From Hippopus hippopus (taxonomy: Eukaryota; Mollusca; Bivalvia; Cardiida; Cardiidae), in NCBI GenBank assembly GCA_946811185.2, contig OX328109.1:44004129-44068128 (forward strand): a stretch of DNA of 64,000 bases, read 5' to 3'. The translations under genes and the position numbers were made by a program. The first letter of the stretch is position 1, and each line of letters begins with the position of its first letter. The notes below the pieces were generated by a model, which was given only the letters and a program-made list of their open reading frames with translations, ran no database searches and was not told the DNA's origin. This document shows positions 52,684 through 63,452 of the stretch, piece by piece.

Positions 52684-52835
52684 AAGTGCACAGAACGTGC
52701 AGTCTGATCTTGGATCTACACTGTCCGATAAGGAAATATTTGTTCCCCCCTCCTTCCGAAATACTTTTAAAATAGAAAAATTTCTGTTTTTACTGTCGGC
52801 TTGAAAGTTTCATTTCACTTATTTAGCAGGATAAG
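52684..52835 (+). repeat. Family D right part
   Basis: Starts at GTGCACAGAACGTGCAGTC, directly after the 3.7 kb unit; first hairpin arm missing; tail TTACTGTCGGCTTGAAAG. Confidence 0.75.
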
Positions 52836-53029
52836 AATTAAATCAACCAATCGAAACATGTATTGGCGCTATTTTATGTGGGATTCCCCCCCCCCCCATA
52901 TTTTTTCATAAATATTCGAAATACATTTTTCAGTGCCATGTAAGTTCATAACTATCCAAATACTGTCCAGGAGTACATGAAGTTGCACTCTAGCTTTTTT
53001 TCACAATGCATTAGTCCCAACCCTTCACC

Positions 53030-53330
53030 TCACAAACTCGTGTTTGAATGATTGCTGAGGAAAATACTTTGATAAGCATTGTAGGAAAAGGAATAAGATG
53101 CTGGCTACTAGCAATGCTTTCTACTTCATCAAAGATAGATTGCATCATATGCATTACGTTTAATTCGACGTCTGTAAATGTACGAAATTCGGACAAGTCT
53201 GTACTATTACTGCTACTACTACTACTACTTCTACTACTTCTACTACAACTACTACTGACCGATATATTTGGACCGTTACACCTTGAAAAAAAATTCCAAT
53301 GCATATAGATGTTGGTAAAGAGTTTTATTA
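53030..53330. repeat. Decayed family C with (CTA)n microsatellite
   Basis: TTGTAGGAAAAGGAATAAGATGC arm; (CTACTA)n at about 53210-53252. Confidence 0.5.
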
Positions 53331-53438
53331 TACTGCAAAGATATTTCTCGCGATCTGATTGGATAATATGCCCCAAACATACAGGTCATGTACATTGGCA
53401 AAATCGACGTAAAAGTAGTTTCCCTTTTGAAGGCCCCT

Positions 53439-53523
53439 TATATATGACTACACTTTGAACACAACATCCAAAATGGCGGCGTCGACCGATACGAGCCGCC
53501 CACAAGACAAACATAATGAGTAG
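53439..53523 (+). promoter_or_regulatory. Possible promoter and first exon (TATATA, YY1-like ATGGCGGC)
   Basis: TATATA near 53440 lies about 30 bp before CAAAATGGCGGC, a good initiation context that also fits the YY1 site found over start codons of many animal genes. From ATG (53473) the frame runs 16 codons (MAASTDTSRPQDKHNE) to TAG. A GT at 53520 would remove the stop if used as a donor. CpG content is high here for the window. No downstream exon identified. Confidence 0.35.
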
Positions 53524-53529
53524 CCTGCA

Positions 53530-54058
53530 CCGTATTATTTCTAGTTTCCCTTGATGGTTTTCATTAGAGCGGAAAGAATGGATTATTTTTGAAAATAAAT
53601 TAATATAGTTACAAAATTATCGTTTGTTGTCATTCTAAAACAAATACACATGGTTAAAACGAGCCATTTCTTCTTCAGGCAAGCAAACTGTGAAGTGTCG
53701 AAACTCTTTCACTGTAACGTTAACAGGATAACCAAATTGTCGTTTCTGGTAACTAATGGTCTTTTACTTTTTGACAATAAATCATTAATATGCATAATTA
53801 CTTACCTTGAAGTTGTTTAAATCCATGTTTAAATTAAAAAAAAAAAAATCTATCGCAGTGACATCACCAAGTTCATTCACCAAACTGCACGCTTTACAAG
53901 GTTTTAGTGACGTTATTTCTCAGTGACGTCAGTTTTCATTGAATTGGGGCACTCTGAAGGAAAATTCTATGTCGTCAGCGTACTCAATTCGTGAGTACAT
54001 AAACAGGGAAATTTCGCTGAATACATACTGGAATGGTAAAACTTTGCAGTATAATTAT
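53530..54058. other. No repeat family recognised
   Basis: Unique-looking sequence after the candidate first exon; could be its intron. Confidence 0.35.
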
Positions 54059-54724
54059 GGTGGCATATTTCTGCCGCGAGATACGAGATAGCTATTGCGA
54101 TAATTTTAACAGAACTATCGTGATAAAACAAAGTTTCCTGGAAATACTATTTAGATAATAAAAGTTTTCACGATAAAAATATCGCGATAATTCTTACTGT
54201 TATCATAATTTCTTTTTGCTTTCGTGCCCACACCTGACATTCACGGTACCTATAATTTGATAAGGTTTCGGAACATCTTCGTCTTCAACCTTATGAATTT
54301 TCCTTTTCCCTAAATGATTTTAAAGTTGTTAGTAGAAGGCGTTTCGAGTCGTCTTTGTGTTTAACAGACTTCTGTTCATTTCGTGTCTTGTCAAAATTTA
54401 CCAGTTAAGCTACAGTTGTAAATTATTCGAATTTTTACTTACTGCAATCTTGTGAAGTCAAAAACTACCGAGTTCATCCAAATGGTGAATTTTCTATTTA
54501 TAGGTATCGAGAAACGGATGGAACTATCACGATAATTTTATGTCGAATGTCAGCTTCGTGCACGATTGAGACATTTTGCGTTAAAATATTAAGTTTATCG
54601 TAAAATTTTTCCAGGAAACTTTTTACTATCTCAATAAAATTTCCAGGAAACTTTAATTTATCGCGATAGTTTTCAAAAACTATCATGATAGCTATCTCTG
54701 TATCTCGTGGCAGAAAATGCCACC
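54059..54724. repeat. Foldback element, ~666 bp, GGTGGCAT ends
   Basis: Left arm GGTGGCATATTTCTGCCGCG, AGATAGCTATTGCGATAA, AAGTTTCCTGGAAATA; the right arm holds the complements, ending AAAATGCCACC. The middle has no frame of note. Confidence 0.8.
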
Positions 54725-54742
54725 ATATATAATGAATTCGTT

Positions 54743-54831
54743 GTACGGTCAGGTGCCTCTTCGGCTCGGGGCGACATGATTTGCCACAGCCGTGAACAAG
54801 TTTCCAAGTCCCCGGCCACCTGACCGTACAA
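54743..54831. repeat. ~89 bp mini-foldback
   Basis: TGTACGGTCAGGTGCC and GGCCACCTGACCGTACA as ends, 19 bp after the previous element. Confidence 0.75.
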
Positions 54832-54984
54832 TTAATAAAGCTACGCTGCTAAAATCATGTCCATTCGGTGAAAAAGGAAAAGTCGAAAAGTCATTAATAT
54901 CAAAGCACTGAAAGCACTGTACAAGATGTTTGTTTTCATGTATAACAAAGATAATGTACACCAATAACATAACCTAACAACCTG

Positions 54985-55112
54985 TTTAATCATTTAGCAA
55001 AGGATTCCATGTTTTTAAGGACCCCGAGGAAGACGAGTTCTGAACGTATTGTGGGAATCGGAGAAAATGCTGGTAACCAGCAATTTCCTCTTTTCTCTCA
55101 AAGTTTTTTTTT
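54985..55112. repeat. Family C MITE, partial
   Basis: AGGACCCCGAGGAAGACGAG, GTGGGAATCGGAGAAAATGC, TGGTAACCAGCAATTTCC. Confidence 0.7.
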
Positions 55113-55449
55113 TCCTTTGAGAGACACACAATTTAAGCAATTACGTGTTTTTTCCTGATAGAGGTCAGCTGCCAAAATTTTGGAAGAGGAGAAAAGCATT
55201 GCTTTAGTACTTCTATGTATAGGTCTTGTCTTTAAAATTTCATTGTTAAAATTCTTTTTACCGTCGATGTCGAAGTAGGTTAGACTAATTATAAGCACAT
55301 TGATCTCCCAATGACGTCAAACTTTATGCTACCGAAATCTCTGTCCGTTCGTATTTGCTTTTTGTTTACGGCAAAGTTATTGTCCTCTGTCAGGAATTAT
55401 TCAACAATCGATTTTACTCTTTTTCCTGCCCTAGCAATTTTAGTTGCTA

Positions 55450-55615
55450 TAGCGGGCAGTGTAAATCAAGATCAGACCACAGAACGTGCAATCTGATCAT
55501 AGATCTATATCGTCATATGTTCTGTCAGATATATCAGGCCAGCTTGAATTATCTTGATCGTAATAAGCGACTGCAAGCTGTCTTTTCTGTTTTTCAGCAC
55601 GTAAAGGATTGACTC
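55450..55615. repeat. Family D MITE, decayed
   Basis: GGGCAGTGTAAATCAAGATC, CACAGAACGTGCAATCTGAT. A further decayed D hairpin is at 55720-55790. Confidence 0.6.
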
Positions 55616-55799
55616 TTTCGTTCCCAAAATAAAAGACGATTAGTTTATCATTAACATTAAAGATAAAAAATAGTCAGATCGAAAATAGTATCATTGTTAC
55701 AGTTCAACTAGAGAATGACATTGATAAAGAATGTGACGGCAGGCTCTTTGAAGTCTGATGTTCACTCAACACTGTCTGCAAATGTCTTTCTATAGGGAC

Positions 55800-56333
55800 A
55801 AATACGATGAAATGGTTCACCAATTACAGCACAAATATTGGTATTTACGCCGTTGCAGCTTTGGAAAACATTGCGGATAAAAAACGGTTGTAAACAAGAA
55901 AACTAGGCTTTTAACCCTCACGACTGCCTCAGTACTCATGAAAATGTAATATATTTTCTTCCTGCACCCGTTCATTGTATTTGTGAAATGTCCTGTCTTT
56001 TTTACATGTTTATACTACTTTTTTTAGCAGCCAAATATTACTCTGTATAGTAGAAGGATAAGGGAAGACATTGCCCCGTAATAAGCTCATCAAAATGTAT
56101 ACTCTGTATTAGGAATGTCGAGCGATATATCCATACACAGATTGCGCAGAGATTTTCTCAATTTTCCTGATTTGTACGACCGCCAAAAACATTACCTTCG
56201 TCCGATACTGATAAAGGCATTCCGAATATCGGTCATCATACACAATTCGATGCTGTTCGGACGTTGACAAATTTTCTTTGTCAACTCATGGCCTACTGAA
56301 ATAAATTTGCAGCTGGTAACTTCGAAAACATAG
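55800..56333. other. No feature seen
   Basis: Unique-looking AT-rich DNA. Confidence 0.4.
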
Positions 56334-56613
56334 GAGCCTTGCTCTGTAAAAGGGGGCTAAATACATCTCAATAATCAGTTATACCTAGAACGTCATCATA
56401 TAATTATGGAACCATAAAATCAATTTAGTGTAACAATCGACTCAAAATGAAGGTAGATTGGTCCTTTGACATGCAAAAAGCATAAAAGCAAAACGTTTCG
56501 ACCCTTTTCAGCGGGTTACTTCGACCCATGTCAGCCCGCGCAAACTGCGCAGGCTGACATAGGTAGAGTTTTTTGCAGATGCATTAAGCCCCTTTTTTAC
56601 AGCGGCTTGCTCA
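56334..56613 (-). repeat. Family A MITE (reverse) with duplicated hairpin entry
   Basis: GAGCCTTGCTCTGTAAAAGG; CGACCCTTTTCAGCG and then CGACCCATGTCAGCC, so one arm start occurs twice; end ACAGCGGCTTGCTC. Confidence 0.8.
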
Positions 56614-56624
56614 TATCTATAAGA

Positions 56625-56858
56625 TACCAATCCTTACCAAAAGATAAAATTTTGCACTTGTCCAAATCTAAAGCTTTTGTAGACGTAGAATAAAATGTGG
56701 CTCAAAATGTGGAATTTTTCTTTCAAAGATTAGATAAATACATTGTGGAAAAAAAAAGAGAAATCGGTTGTAACCAGCATTTCTCCTTTTCCCACAACGA
56801 TTATATCAGTCTACTTCCTCGAGTTGTTAATTTTTGGGATTGTGCAGTAAAGGCTTAA
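56625..56858. repeat. Family C MITE
   Basis: CCTTACCAAAAGATAAAATT, GTGGAAAAAAAAAGAGAAAT... arms around TTGTAACCAGC, end TTGTGCAGTAAAGG. Confidence 0.75.
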
Positions 56859-56898
56859 TCATGAACAATAATTAAGGTAAAATATTGATAAGTAACTA

Positions 56899-57125
56899 GA
56901 GGTCCTGCGTGGCTCAGTGGTAAAGTGTAGATCTCGTAACCAGGAGGTTACAGGCTTGAGCATCGCTGGAAGCACTAGACTTTTTGCGTGAGCTTCCTTG
57001 GGAAAGACATTTCACTAGCCCAGCACTTGTGAAACCCAGGAAATACATCAACATGTAGCTATTGCCGTGATATGACTGAAATAATGTTGAACGCGACCTG
57101 TAACATCAATCAATCAATCAATCAG
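56899..57125 (+). mobile_element. tRNA(Thr)-like SINE, family S1, AATC tail
   Basis: GTCCTGCGTGGCTCAGTGGT head, CTCGTAAC loop, decayed B box; GTGAAACCCAGGAAATACAT body; ends in ATCAATCAATCAATCAATCAG. Confidence 0.82.
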
Positions 57126-57439
57126 TCAGTCAATCACTTTCAACTAAACATATTTGTAAAAGGAAAATGTTTGCCTTTCGTAAAAAAAAAAATGTTCTGC
57201 TTCGAGAAGAAAAAAAATGTCGACAGTAGGTTATGACCCAAGTCTCGTCAGTTTCTGTTTTTTTCTTTCTTATTTCTCACACTAAGACCGAAATTAGACG
57301 AGGAAATGTCCTTTCAAAGTGAAGAGTTAGATAAAAAGAAAGTAAAAAGAGTAACAAAAAAGCAACAGAAACTGCAACAAGAACAAGCATAACAGTACTG
57401 AAAACAATAAACAAATAGTAACAAAATAAGCCATAAAAA

Positions 57440-57605
57440 GACTGGTGGATGGAGGATGGATGGATGGATGGATGGATAGACGGAAGAGCGAAGCAAAGGA
57501 CAGTTGACTGACTGACTACTTGACTGACTCACTCAGCTACTCACCATCCTTTTGACTCACTGGCTTACTGACTTATACACTCACTGATTCACTGACTGCT
57601 AAACT
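57440..57605. repeat. GGAT and GACT microsatellites
   Basis: GGATGGATGGATGGAT and, further on, TGACTGACTGACT runs. Confidence 0.9.
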
Positions 57606-57654
57606 CACTGAAAAAAAAAACAACATCCTCTATTTATGAGCCACGAGTGAAAGT

Positions 57655-58050
57655 ATTACCGATGATGACATAAATGAAATATGAAATAAATTTCGATCTT
57701 TCATCGAAAAAAAATCTATTTATTTAATGCTTCTAACCCCATTTTTGTTGGGACTTTCGTCAAATTCAGTACAGCTGTTTTAGGTAATTCCCCGTGGTGT
57801 ACCCCCTCCACATAGCAACGCATTACAATATTACGTAAAGCGCGAGAAATGTTAAATTACATCATGTTTCCCTCTAGTTGAATGGCACGCGCTGTTTACC
57901 TAAGTAACTAGTCCGTAGGAACTACTGTTTTCGCCTTCAGCTGAAGAGTTAGAAATATGAAATCAGTATTTTTCACTGGTCCTAACCATGAAATATCAAA
58001 CTATATTCCACCATTATTTCTCGATAAACTACCGAAAAGGATGAAATAAA
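57655..58050 (-). repeat. Family E element, minus strand
   Basis: Reverse of the 5012 copy: AAATTTCGATCTTTCATCG, GGTAATTCCCCGTGGTGTAC, TATTTCTCGATAAACTACCG. Terminal foldback partly rearranged. Confidence 0.82.
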
Positions 58051-58324
58051 TGATGGCATCGATCTGTCAATGAAACTTTTACATTTGTCAGTGTTTGCCA
58101 TATCAGCTGTAAAAGAAGATATAGTCAGTCCAAAATGCTCTGCACGAAAATAAACACCATTTTCTGATCTGGGTCTTCTTTTTCATTTATGCATTTTTTC
58201 CTCCATTTTGTTCTGTTTTCCAGTCCAATTTTCTCCGCTGTTTTGCAAGCTCAGCAAATTCCTAATTTGCATTCTAATTATGCTTTAAGTCAATACCGTT
58301 GCGACTCTTTAAGCCCCAAGAAGT

Positions 58325-58550
58325 ACAAAACGTTACGAAACGTTAGGCTGCTAATACGGCTCAGGGACCTTTTGCGGAGAGTGTAGATAAAGGTCAGAAT
58401 GCACAGAACGTGCAGTCTGATCTAGGATCTACACTCTCCGATAAGGATATATTTTTCCTAACAAAATACCTATAGAATAGCAGTATTCCGGTTTTTACTA
58501 TCAGCTTAAAAAGTTTCTTTTCACATAATTAGCCGGTTAAGGGTTAAAAA
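58325..58550 (+). repeat. Family D MITE
   Basis: ACGTTAGGCTGCTAATACGG, hairpin AGATAAAGGTCAGAATGCAC, ACACTCTCCGATAAGG, tail TTAGCCGGTTAAGGGTTAA. Confidence 0.82.
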
Positions 58551-58727
58551 AAGGTTGGAACTACGGCGGGATAAACATCTTCTTGTTTCAAAAATTATAA
58601 TTTCTTACAGTGCTGTTAAACCAAATTTCCTAATTGATCTCTTTTACTACATAATTGTGTCACTTGGTCTTGATTTTATTCGGTTCAAAATGTCCGTATG
58701 GAAATAGTTCGAAAAACATCAAGAAGC

Positions 58728-58955
58728 CACGGTATAACTCTTTCTATACCATAGACGACACAAGAAGCTCTTGTGGACATTGTAGATCAAGATCAGACTG
58801 CACAGAAAGTTCAGAGATCAGAGCAGTCTGATCTCTGATCTGCACTGTCCACTGCTATATTCTAGATTATGACCGAACTGTCTCTTGATCTTGCAGAGGA
58901 AATGTATTTAAGTCTTTGAGAAAATGCAGTTTATTTATTCAGTACTGAAATAGTT
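58728..58955. repeat. Family D long variant, inverse of 28545
   Basis: CTATACCATAGACGACAC, hairpin with an extra loop (AAAGTTCAGAGATCAGAGC), then GCTATATTCTAGATTATG and TTGCAGAGGAAATGTATTT. Confidence 0.75.
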
Positions 58956-58964
58956 AAACGGGGC

Positions 58965-60165
58965 AGTGACGCTTTGGTGACGCATGTCAGTCAGCTTCCT
59001 AGCGATCAGTGTCCTAAGAAAAACCTTCACAACAAAATGCAAACATGTAACTGAAGAAACCAGCGAGTAAGCTTCCGAGAGATCAATGCCTTACCACTGA
59101 CGACCGCCAAAAACATAGACACACGTGGCTCAAAAAACTTACTGGTCAGCTTCTGGCAATCAATGTCTTATGACCGACGACCCCAACAAAAACGCACATG
59201 TAGCACAAGAAATAAAGAATGTCTTACGACCTACGACCGCGACAAAACACATATATGTCAAAAGATATTTACAATGTTTTACGACCGACGACCGCAACAA
59301 AAACACACATGTAGCACAAGAAACTAACAATGTCTTACGACCGACGACCGCAACAAAAACACACATGTAGCACAAGAAATGTACAATGTCTTACGACCGA
59401 CGACCGCAACAAAAACACATATGTTGCACAAGGAACAATGTCTTACGACCGACGACCGCAACAAAAACACATATGTGGCACAAGAAACTCTTACGAGAAT
59501 ATAAGAATGTCTTACGACGGACGACCGCAACAAAAACACACATGTGGCATGGAAACTAACAGGTCAGCTTCCGGCAAACAATGTCTTACGACCGACGACC
59601 GCAATAAATACAGACATGTAACTCAAGAAACCAACTGGTCTTTTTTTTTTAATATCAATGTCTTACCACCGACGACCGCTATAATAACATACAGGTAGCA
59701 GCAAAAAAAAAAATTACGACCGACGACGGCAATAGACACACACATGTGGCACAAGAAACTCCCAGGTTAGCTTCTGGATATCAATGTCTCACGGCCGACG
59801 ACCGCAATAAAAACACAGATCTAGCTCAAGAAACTAACAGGTTAGCTTCTGGATATCAGTGTCTCATGACCGACGATCGCAATATATAGACACATGTAGC
59901 TCTGGAAACAATTTCGGACGACCGACAACCACAATAAATACACACATGTAGCACAAGAAACTAACAGGTCAGCTTCCGACAATCAATGTCTTATGATCGA
60001 CGACCGCAATAAAAACACGCATGTAGCTCAAGAAATCAACAGGTTAGCTTCCGGCAATCAGGGCTTACGACCAAAAACTGCTGCAAGTACATAAAGGTAG
60101 TGCAAGAAACCGAAGGGTCAAATACGACAGCGCATATATATCTACAGTACGGCTTGCAGGCAACA
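58965..60165. repeat. VNTR array, 55-95 bp units, ~1.2 kb
   Basis: Core TTACGACCGACGACCGCAAC, then AAAAACACACATGTAGCACA and AGAAACTAACAGGTCAGCTT with CCGGCAATCAATGTC. The middle (about 59280-59470) has 52-57 bp units lacking the TCAGCTT segment; outer units are longer and more diverged. About 16 units. Open frames on both strands (122 codons at 59330-59698) follow from the repeats. Confidence 0.9.
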
Positions 60166-60279
60166 CACGCAGAGCGCTGAAAAAACAAATCACTTGATGC
60201 GACATTGCCTTGTTATCTACCATACTGCTCGCAGGAAACATTTTAGTCTCTCTGATTTACACTCCTACATTCCTACCCG

Positions 60280-60385
60280 AGGAGTTCGGTAGCTCAGTTT
60301 GTAAGGTACAGGGCTTGAAGCCAAAGCTAGATTTCCAGGTAAGTCAAATTCTTTCGAGGGTTGATGATAACCTCTGCAGCTGGAT
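60280..60385 (+). mobile_element. S2 SINE head fragment
   Basis: GAGTTCGGTAGCTCAGTTTG (A-box like), then GGGCTTGAAGCC and TCAAATTCTTTCGAGGGTT; body cut where the transposase relic begins. Confidence 0.55.
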
Positions 60386-60389
60386 TTAT

Positions 60390-60850
60390 TTATAACGTGC
60401 AACAACATCCTACACTCATCAGACCAGTGTATCCTGCGCCACGACGCCAAATTCCAACCTGCTCGCGCTCTGCACCACATCAGACGTTCACGGATATGTC
60501 TGGCAGACAATAACTGGCCTACGTGCTCGATATCCTGCCATCTTGAGCCGATTCCTAACTGTCATAACAGACAGTGGTCTGTGGGTATTCCACTGGTTCC
60601 TTAGTGTTGGAGCACTAGCAAAAGGGAAACGTCTGACAAGTCGCAACAAGGCTCTGTCTTGTTAGACGTTATTCTTGGTCGCCCGGATCTTGCACGGTCT
60701 TTTACGTCATTGGATTGGGCATATTTCTGTACCAAACGAGTGATCACACTATGATGGTACCTGTCTGCCAATAGCTCTACATGACATACCACCATTCTTC
60801 ATGCCAATTATTCTGCATCTTTCACCCGTAGATAGTCTACGCCTTGCCAT
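60390..60850 (-). pseudogene. Tc1-type transposase relic, frameshifted and truncated
   Basis: From ATG at 60850 the minus strand reads MARRRLSTGERCRIIGMKNG and GMSCRAIGRQV, the N-terminal helix-turn-helix start. After a frame change near 60770 it continues with YHHSVITRLVQKY, DRARSGRPRIT (the GRPR hook). Later comes RARAGWNLASWRRIHWSDE, which carries the first Asp of the DDE catalytic triad. The rest of the catalytic domain is absent and several frame changes occur, so it is inactive. Confidence 0.85.
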
Positions 60851-60859
60851 TTCTCCCCA

Positions 60860-61345
60860 AGAAATTCAAATCGTGTGTTCTTTTCAAGATATCAGCTGAT
60901 ACAGACCTCGACACAAAATTTGATTTTTCAACGTGCACGACCTGGCTATTGTCGTGCGTAACGCTACATGTACGCGTCATGCATGTGTATTGATAACCAT
61001 TGAAATTCATCTATGGAACAATGTCTGTGCCATCACTATACTTGGTTCTAACTTTGACTTTCCAATTAAATCTTTGTAGGCATTTGAAGTTAGTGGCGCT
61101 TAACTTTTTTTTCTAAGTATATATAGAACATTGAGTTAAATAAGGAGATAATTTGATCGAAGTAAGGGTTAATCTTAAAAAAAATATATACTTTCTAACG
61201 GACAGATTTTTCTTAAACTTTCCACACTTATAGTATTTATAATTCTAAACAATAAGAAAAAATAAAAATGGCACCTATCACTGCTTTTTTCGTCAGAAAA
61301 CAAGGTTGAAGGTCACTGTGGAAGTTATTTTTTCAAGGAAAGAAA
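60860..61345. other. No gene seen
   Basis: Sequence beyond the transposase start, possibly including the old element's terminal part; no clear inverted end found. Confidence 0.35.
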
Positions 61346-61359
61346 TAGGATAAAAGCTT

Positions 61360-61445
61360 GAAGCAGACATGGTGGGAAAAAGAGAAATTGCTCAGTAGGA
61401 GCGATTTCTGCTTTTCCAACAATAATTTTCAAAGTGGAAACAGCT
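61360..61445. repeat. Family C-like hairpin, diverged
   Basis: GTGGGAAAAAGAGAAATTGCTC, centre AGTAGGAGC, GATTTCTGCTTTTCC. Confidence 0.55.
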
Positions 61446-61492
61446 ATACTTCCACAGCTTTAAAGTTCCTGCCTTTGTTTCCTTGTTTGGTG

Positions 61493-61780
61493 TGTAACGC
61501 CGTGTCAGCAGCATTTTAATTATTTGACGGTGACAGTTCAAAGATCCATTTTTTCTCTTCACCAATACTACCCAAAGAAAGTGCTACTTGTTTCAGTGCA
61601 CCAATAGTATTACCATTATGTGCAAAAAATACACAGGTGCACTTTTGATTCAATATCCACGACAAAAATACATGCGCAGTAGGATGCGCGCGAACATTTG
61701 TCATATACGTCCTTAAGTCGCAATTTGGTGCGTTTTCACTCCACAGCCTAAGATTATACTCACGAAAATCTTGCGAGAAA
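61493..61780 (-). mobile_element. S1-type SINE remnant, minus strand
   Basis: GTGTAACGCCGTGTCAGCAGC and TTGACGGTGACAGTTCA at the 3' end, TCACCAATACTACCC; the head is not recognisable. Confidence 0.45.
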
Positions 61781-61929
61781 AGAAGTAATTGCTTTTAGCT
61801 AGCAATTGCCCCATTAACAAACACCTATTTCCTTATCGTTCTATAGATCTGTTTTCTTTCCTTCAATATTTCTGCTTTTTTGACACTTGTTACTCTTTCT
61901 CATAATTATGTCAAGATACAGTCTGTAAG

Positions 61930-62160
61930 GGGTCAACTCTTTGCTAAAAAGCACAGTTTAAGACTTGTCAATATTGAAAGAAACCAAACTATGTAGACAA
62001 AAACATTAAATGTGGTTGAAGTGATAGAATATGTTTTACAAAGGGTCAAAAACATGGTGGGAAAAGGAGAAAATGCTGGTCACCAGCATTTTCTCCTTTT
62101 TCCGCGATGTTTTCAAAAGGCCTTCTTCCTTAAGTCTTAAAACAAAAAAAAAAAAGAAAC
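61930..62160. repeat. Family C MITE
   Basis: GTCAACTCTTTGCTAAAAAGC; arms GTGGGAAAAGGAGAAAATGC and GCATTTTCTCCTTTTTCC around TGGTCACCA, a symmetric variant of the usual TGGTAACCA. Confidence 0.85.
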
Positions 62161-62188
62161 TTTTGTAGCGGGTTTCAAATATATCTAT

Positions 62189-62449
62189 GAGCAATGCTCT
62201 AGTACAAGGGGTTTTAATGCGTGTCCATGATTATTATACAAAACGAGTCATTATATCGTTATGGAACCATAAAATTCATTTCGTTTAAAAACCGACTGTA
62301 TCCTAGGGTATAACGTTCTTTGGACATACAAAGAATTTATCAAAAGCAAAAAGTTTCGATACAAGTCAGCCTACGCGGACTGTGCAGGCTGATCTGGGTC
62401 AATAATTTTTACAGATACCTTAAACGCCCTTTTCACAGTGCATGGCACA
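62189..62449 (-). repeat. Family A MITE (reverse)
   Basis: GAGCAATGCTCTAGTACAAG, decayed hairpin GATACAAGTCAGCC, end TTTTCACAGTGCATGGC. Confidence 0.82.
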
Positions 62450-62456
62450 TACATAT

Positions 62457-62717
62457 GAGCTATGTTACGTGAAAAGGGAGCTTAATGCATTTGCGAAAAG
62501 TATCGACTCATGTCAGCCTGCGCAGTCCGCGCAGGCTGACATGAGCCGAAACTTTTCGCTATCTTTAAATTTTCTGCATGTTAAAGGATAATTCTACCCC
62601 ATGATTAAATCAGTTGTTTGACAAAATAGATTTTATGGATACATAATTATGTGATGACTTGCTTGGTTTAATGCATCACAGGGATGCAATAAGCCCCTTT
62701 TTGCCAGAGCATAGCCC
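62457..62717 (+). repeat. Family A MITE
   Basis: GAGCTATGTTACGTGAAAAG; perfect arms GACTCATGTCAGCC / GGCTGACATGAGCC; end TTGCCAGAGCATAGCCC. Tail to tail with the previous copy, 7 bp apart. Confidence 0.88.
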
Positions 62718-63235
62718 ATATAAAAAGTAAGGGTTTTAAACAAGAATAACAGTAAGAAAATGTGCTAAGAAGATTTCCGATATAGCTAATAAAACAAACA
62801 GCCCTCGGTCTCTCTCGCTACCACTGCCAAGAACTACCACAGCTCTATCTGTAAGGGCAACACTGTTGTCATGCCATCTTATATCAATCTGCGCGCGCAT
62901 GCTCTTTTATGAAAAGGGCAATCTTTATCATTCATGTTGTATATTTCGTCTTGGATAAAGAAACACTTGGAACATGGTTCCAGAAACAGTTTGGACGTAG
63001 TACAAAAATTTTAATCCGGTGGTTTGTAATTTGGATTTTCGTTCGATTAAATTAATTGTTTCTCGGAAATATTTGTAGCAGACGAATTAAAAAAAAAAAC
63101 ATTCTAGTTAGTGATAAATCGATGTTCAACGTGAATCGAATGTCTAAACGTATGTATGGTTCAAAACATTATTGCAAAAGGAAAAAAAATATACGAAAAC
63201 TTTCTCCTTCTGCAAAATTTTTTATGATCGTCTAT
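62718..63235. other. No feature seen
   Basis: A 68-codon frame at 63056-63262 is Lys-rich with no domain; nothing else recognised. Confidence 0.4.
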
Positions 63236-63237
63236 TT

Positions 63238-63452
63238 AACCCTTTTCGTGCTAAATAATTAAAATTAAACTTGCAAGCCGGTAGTAAATACCAAAATAAT
63301 GCTACTTCAAACTTATATTTTGAGTAAAAAGTATCTCCTTATCGGACTGTATAGAGCCAAGATCAGACTGCACGTTCTGTGCAGTCTGATCTTGATCTAC
63401 ACTGTCCGCAAATGGTCGGCGAGTCGCACTTAGCAACCTAAAGGTTACAAAA
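63238..63452 (-). repeat. Family D MITE (reverse)
   Basis: AACCCTTTTCGTGCTAAATA, hairpin GATCAGACTGCACGTTCTGT, TACACTGTCCGCAAATGGTC, CAACCTAAAGGTTA. Confidence 0.85.

Noticed and set aside
58965..60165. CRISPR-like array (short conserved core, variable intervals)
   Set aside because: Intervals are themselves repeated, not unique, and the context is a eukaryotic VNTR.
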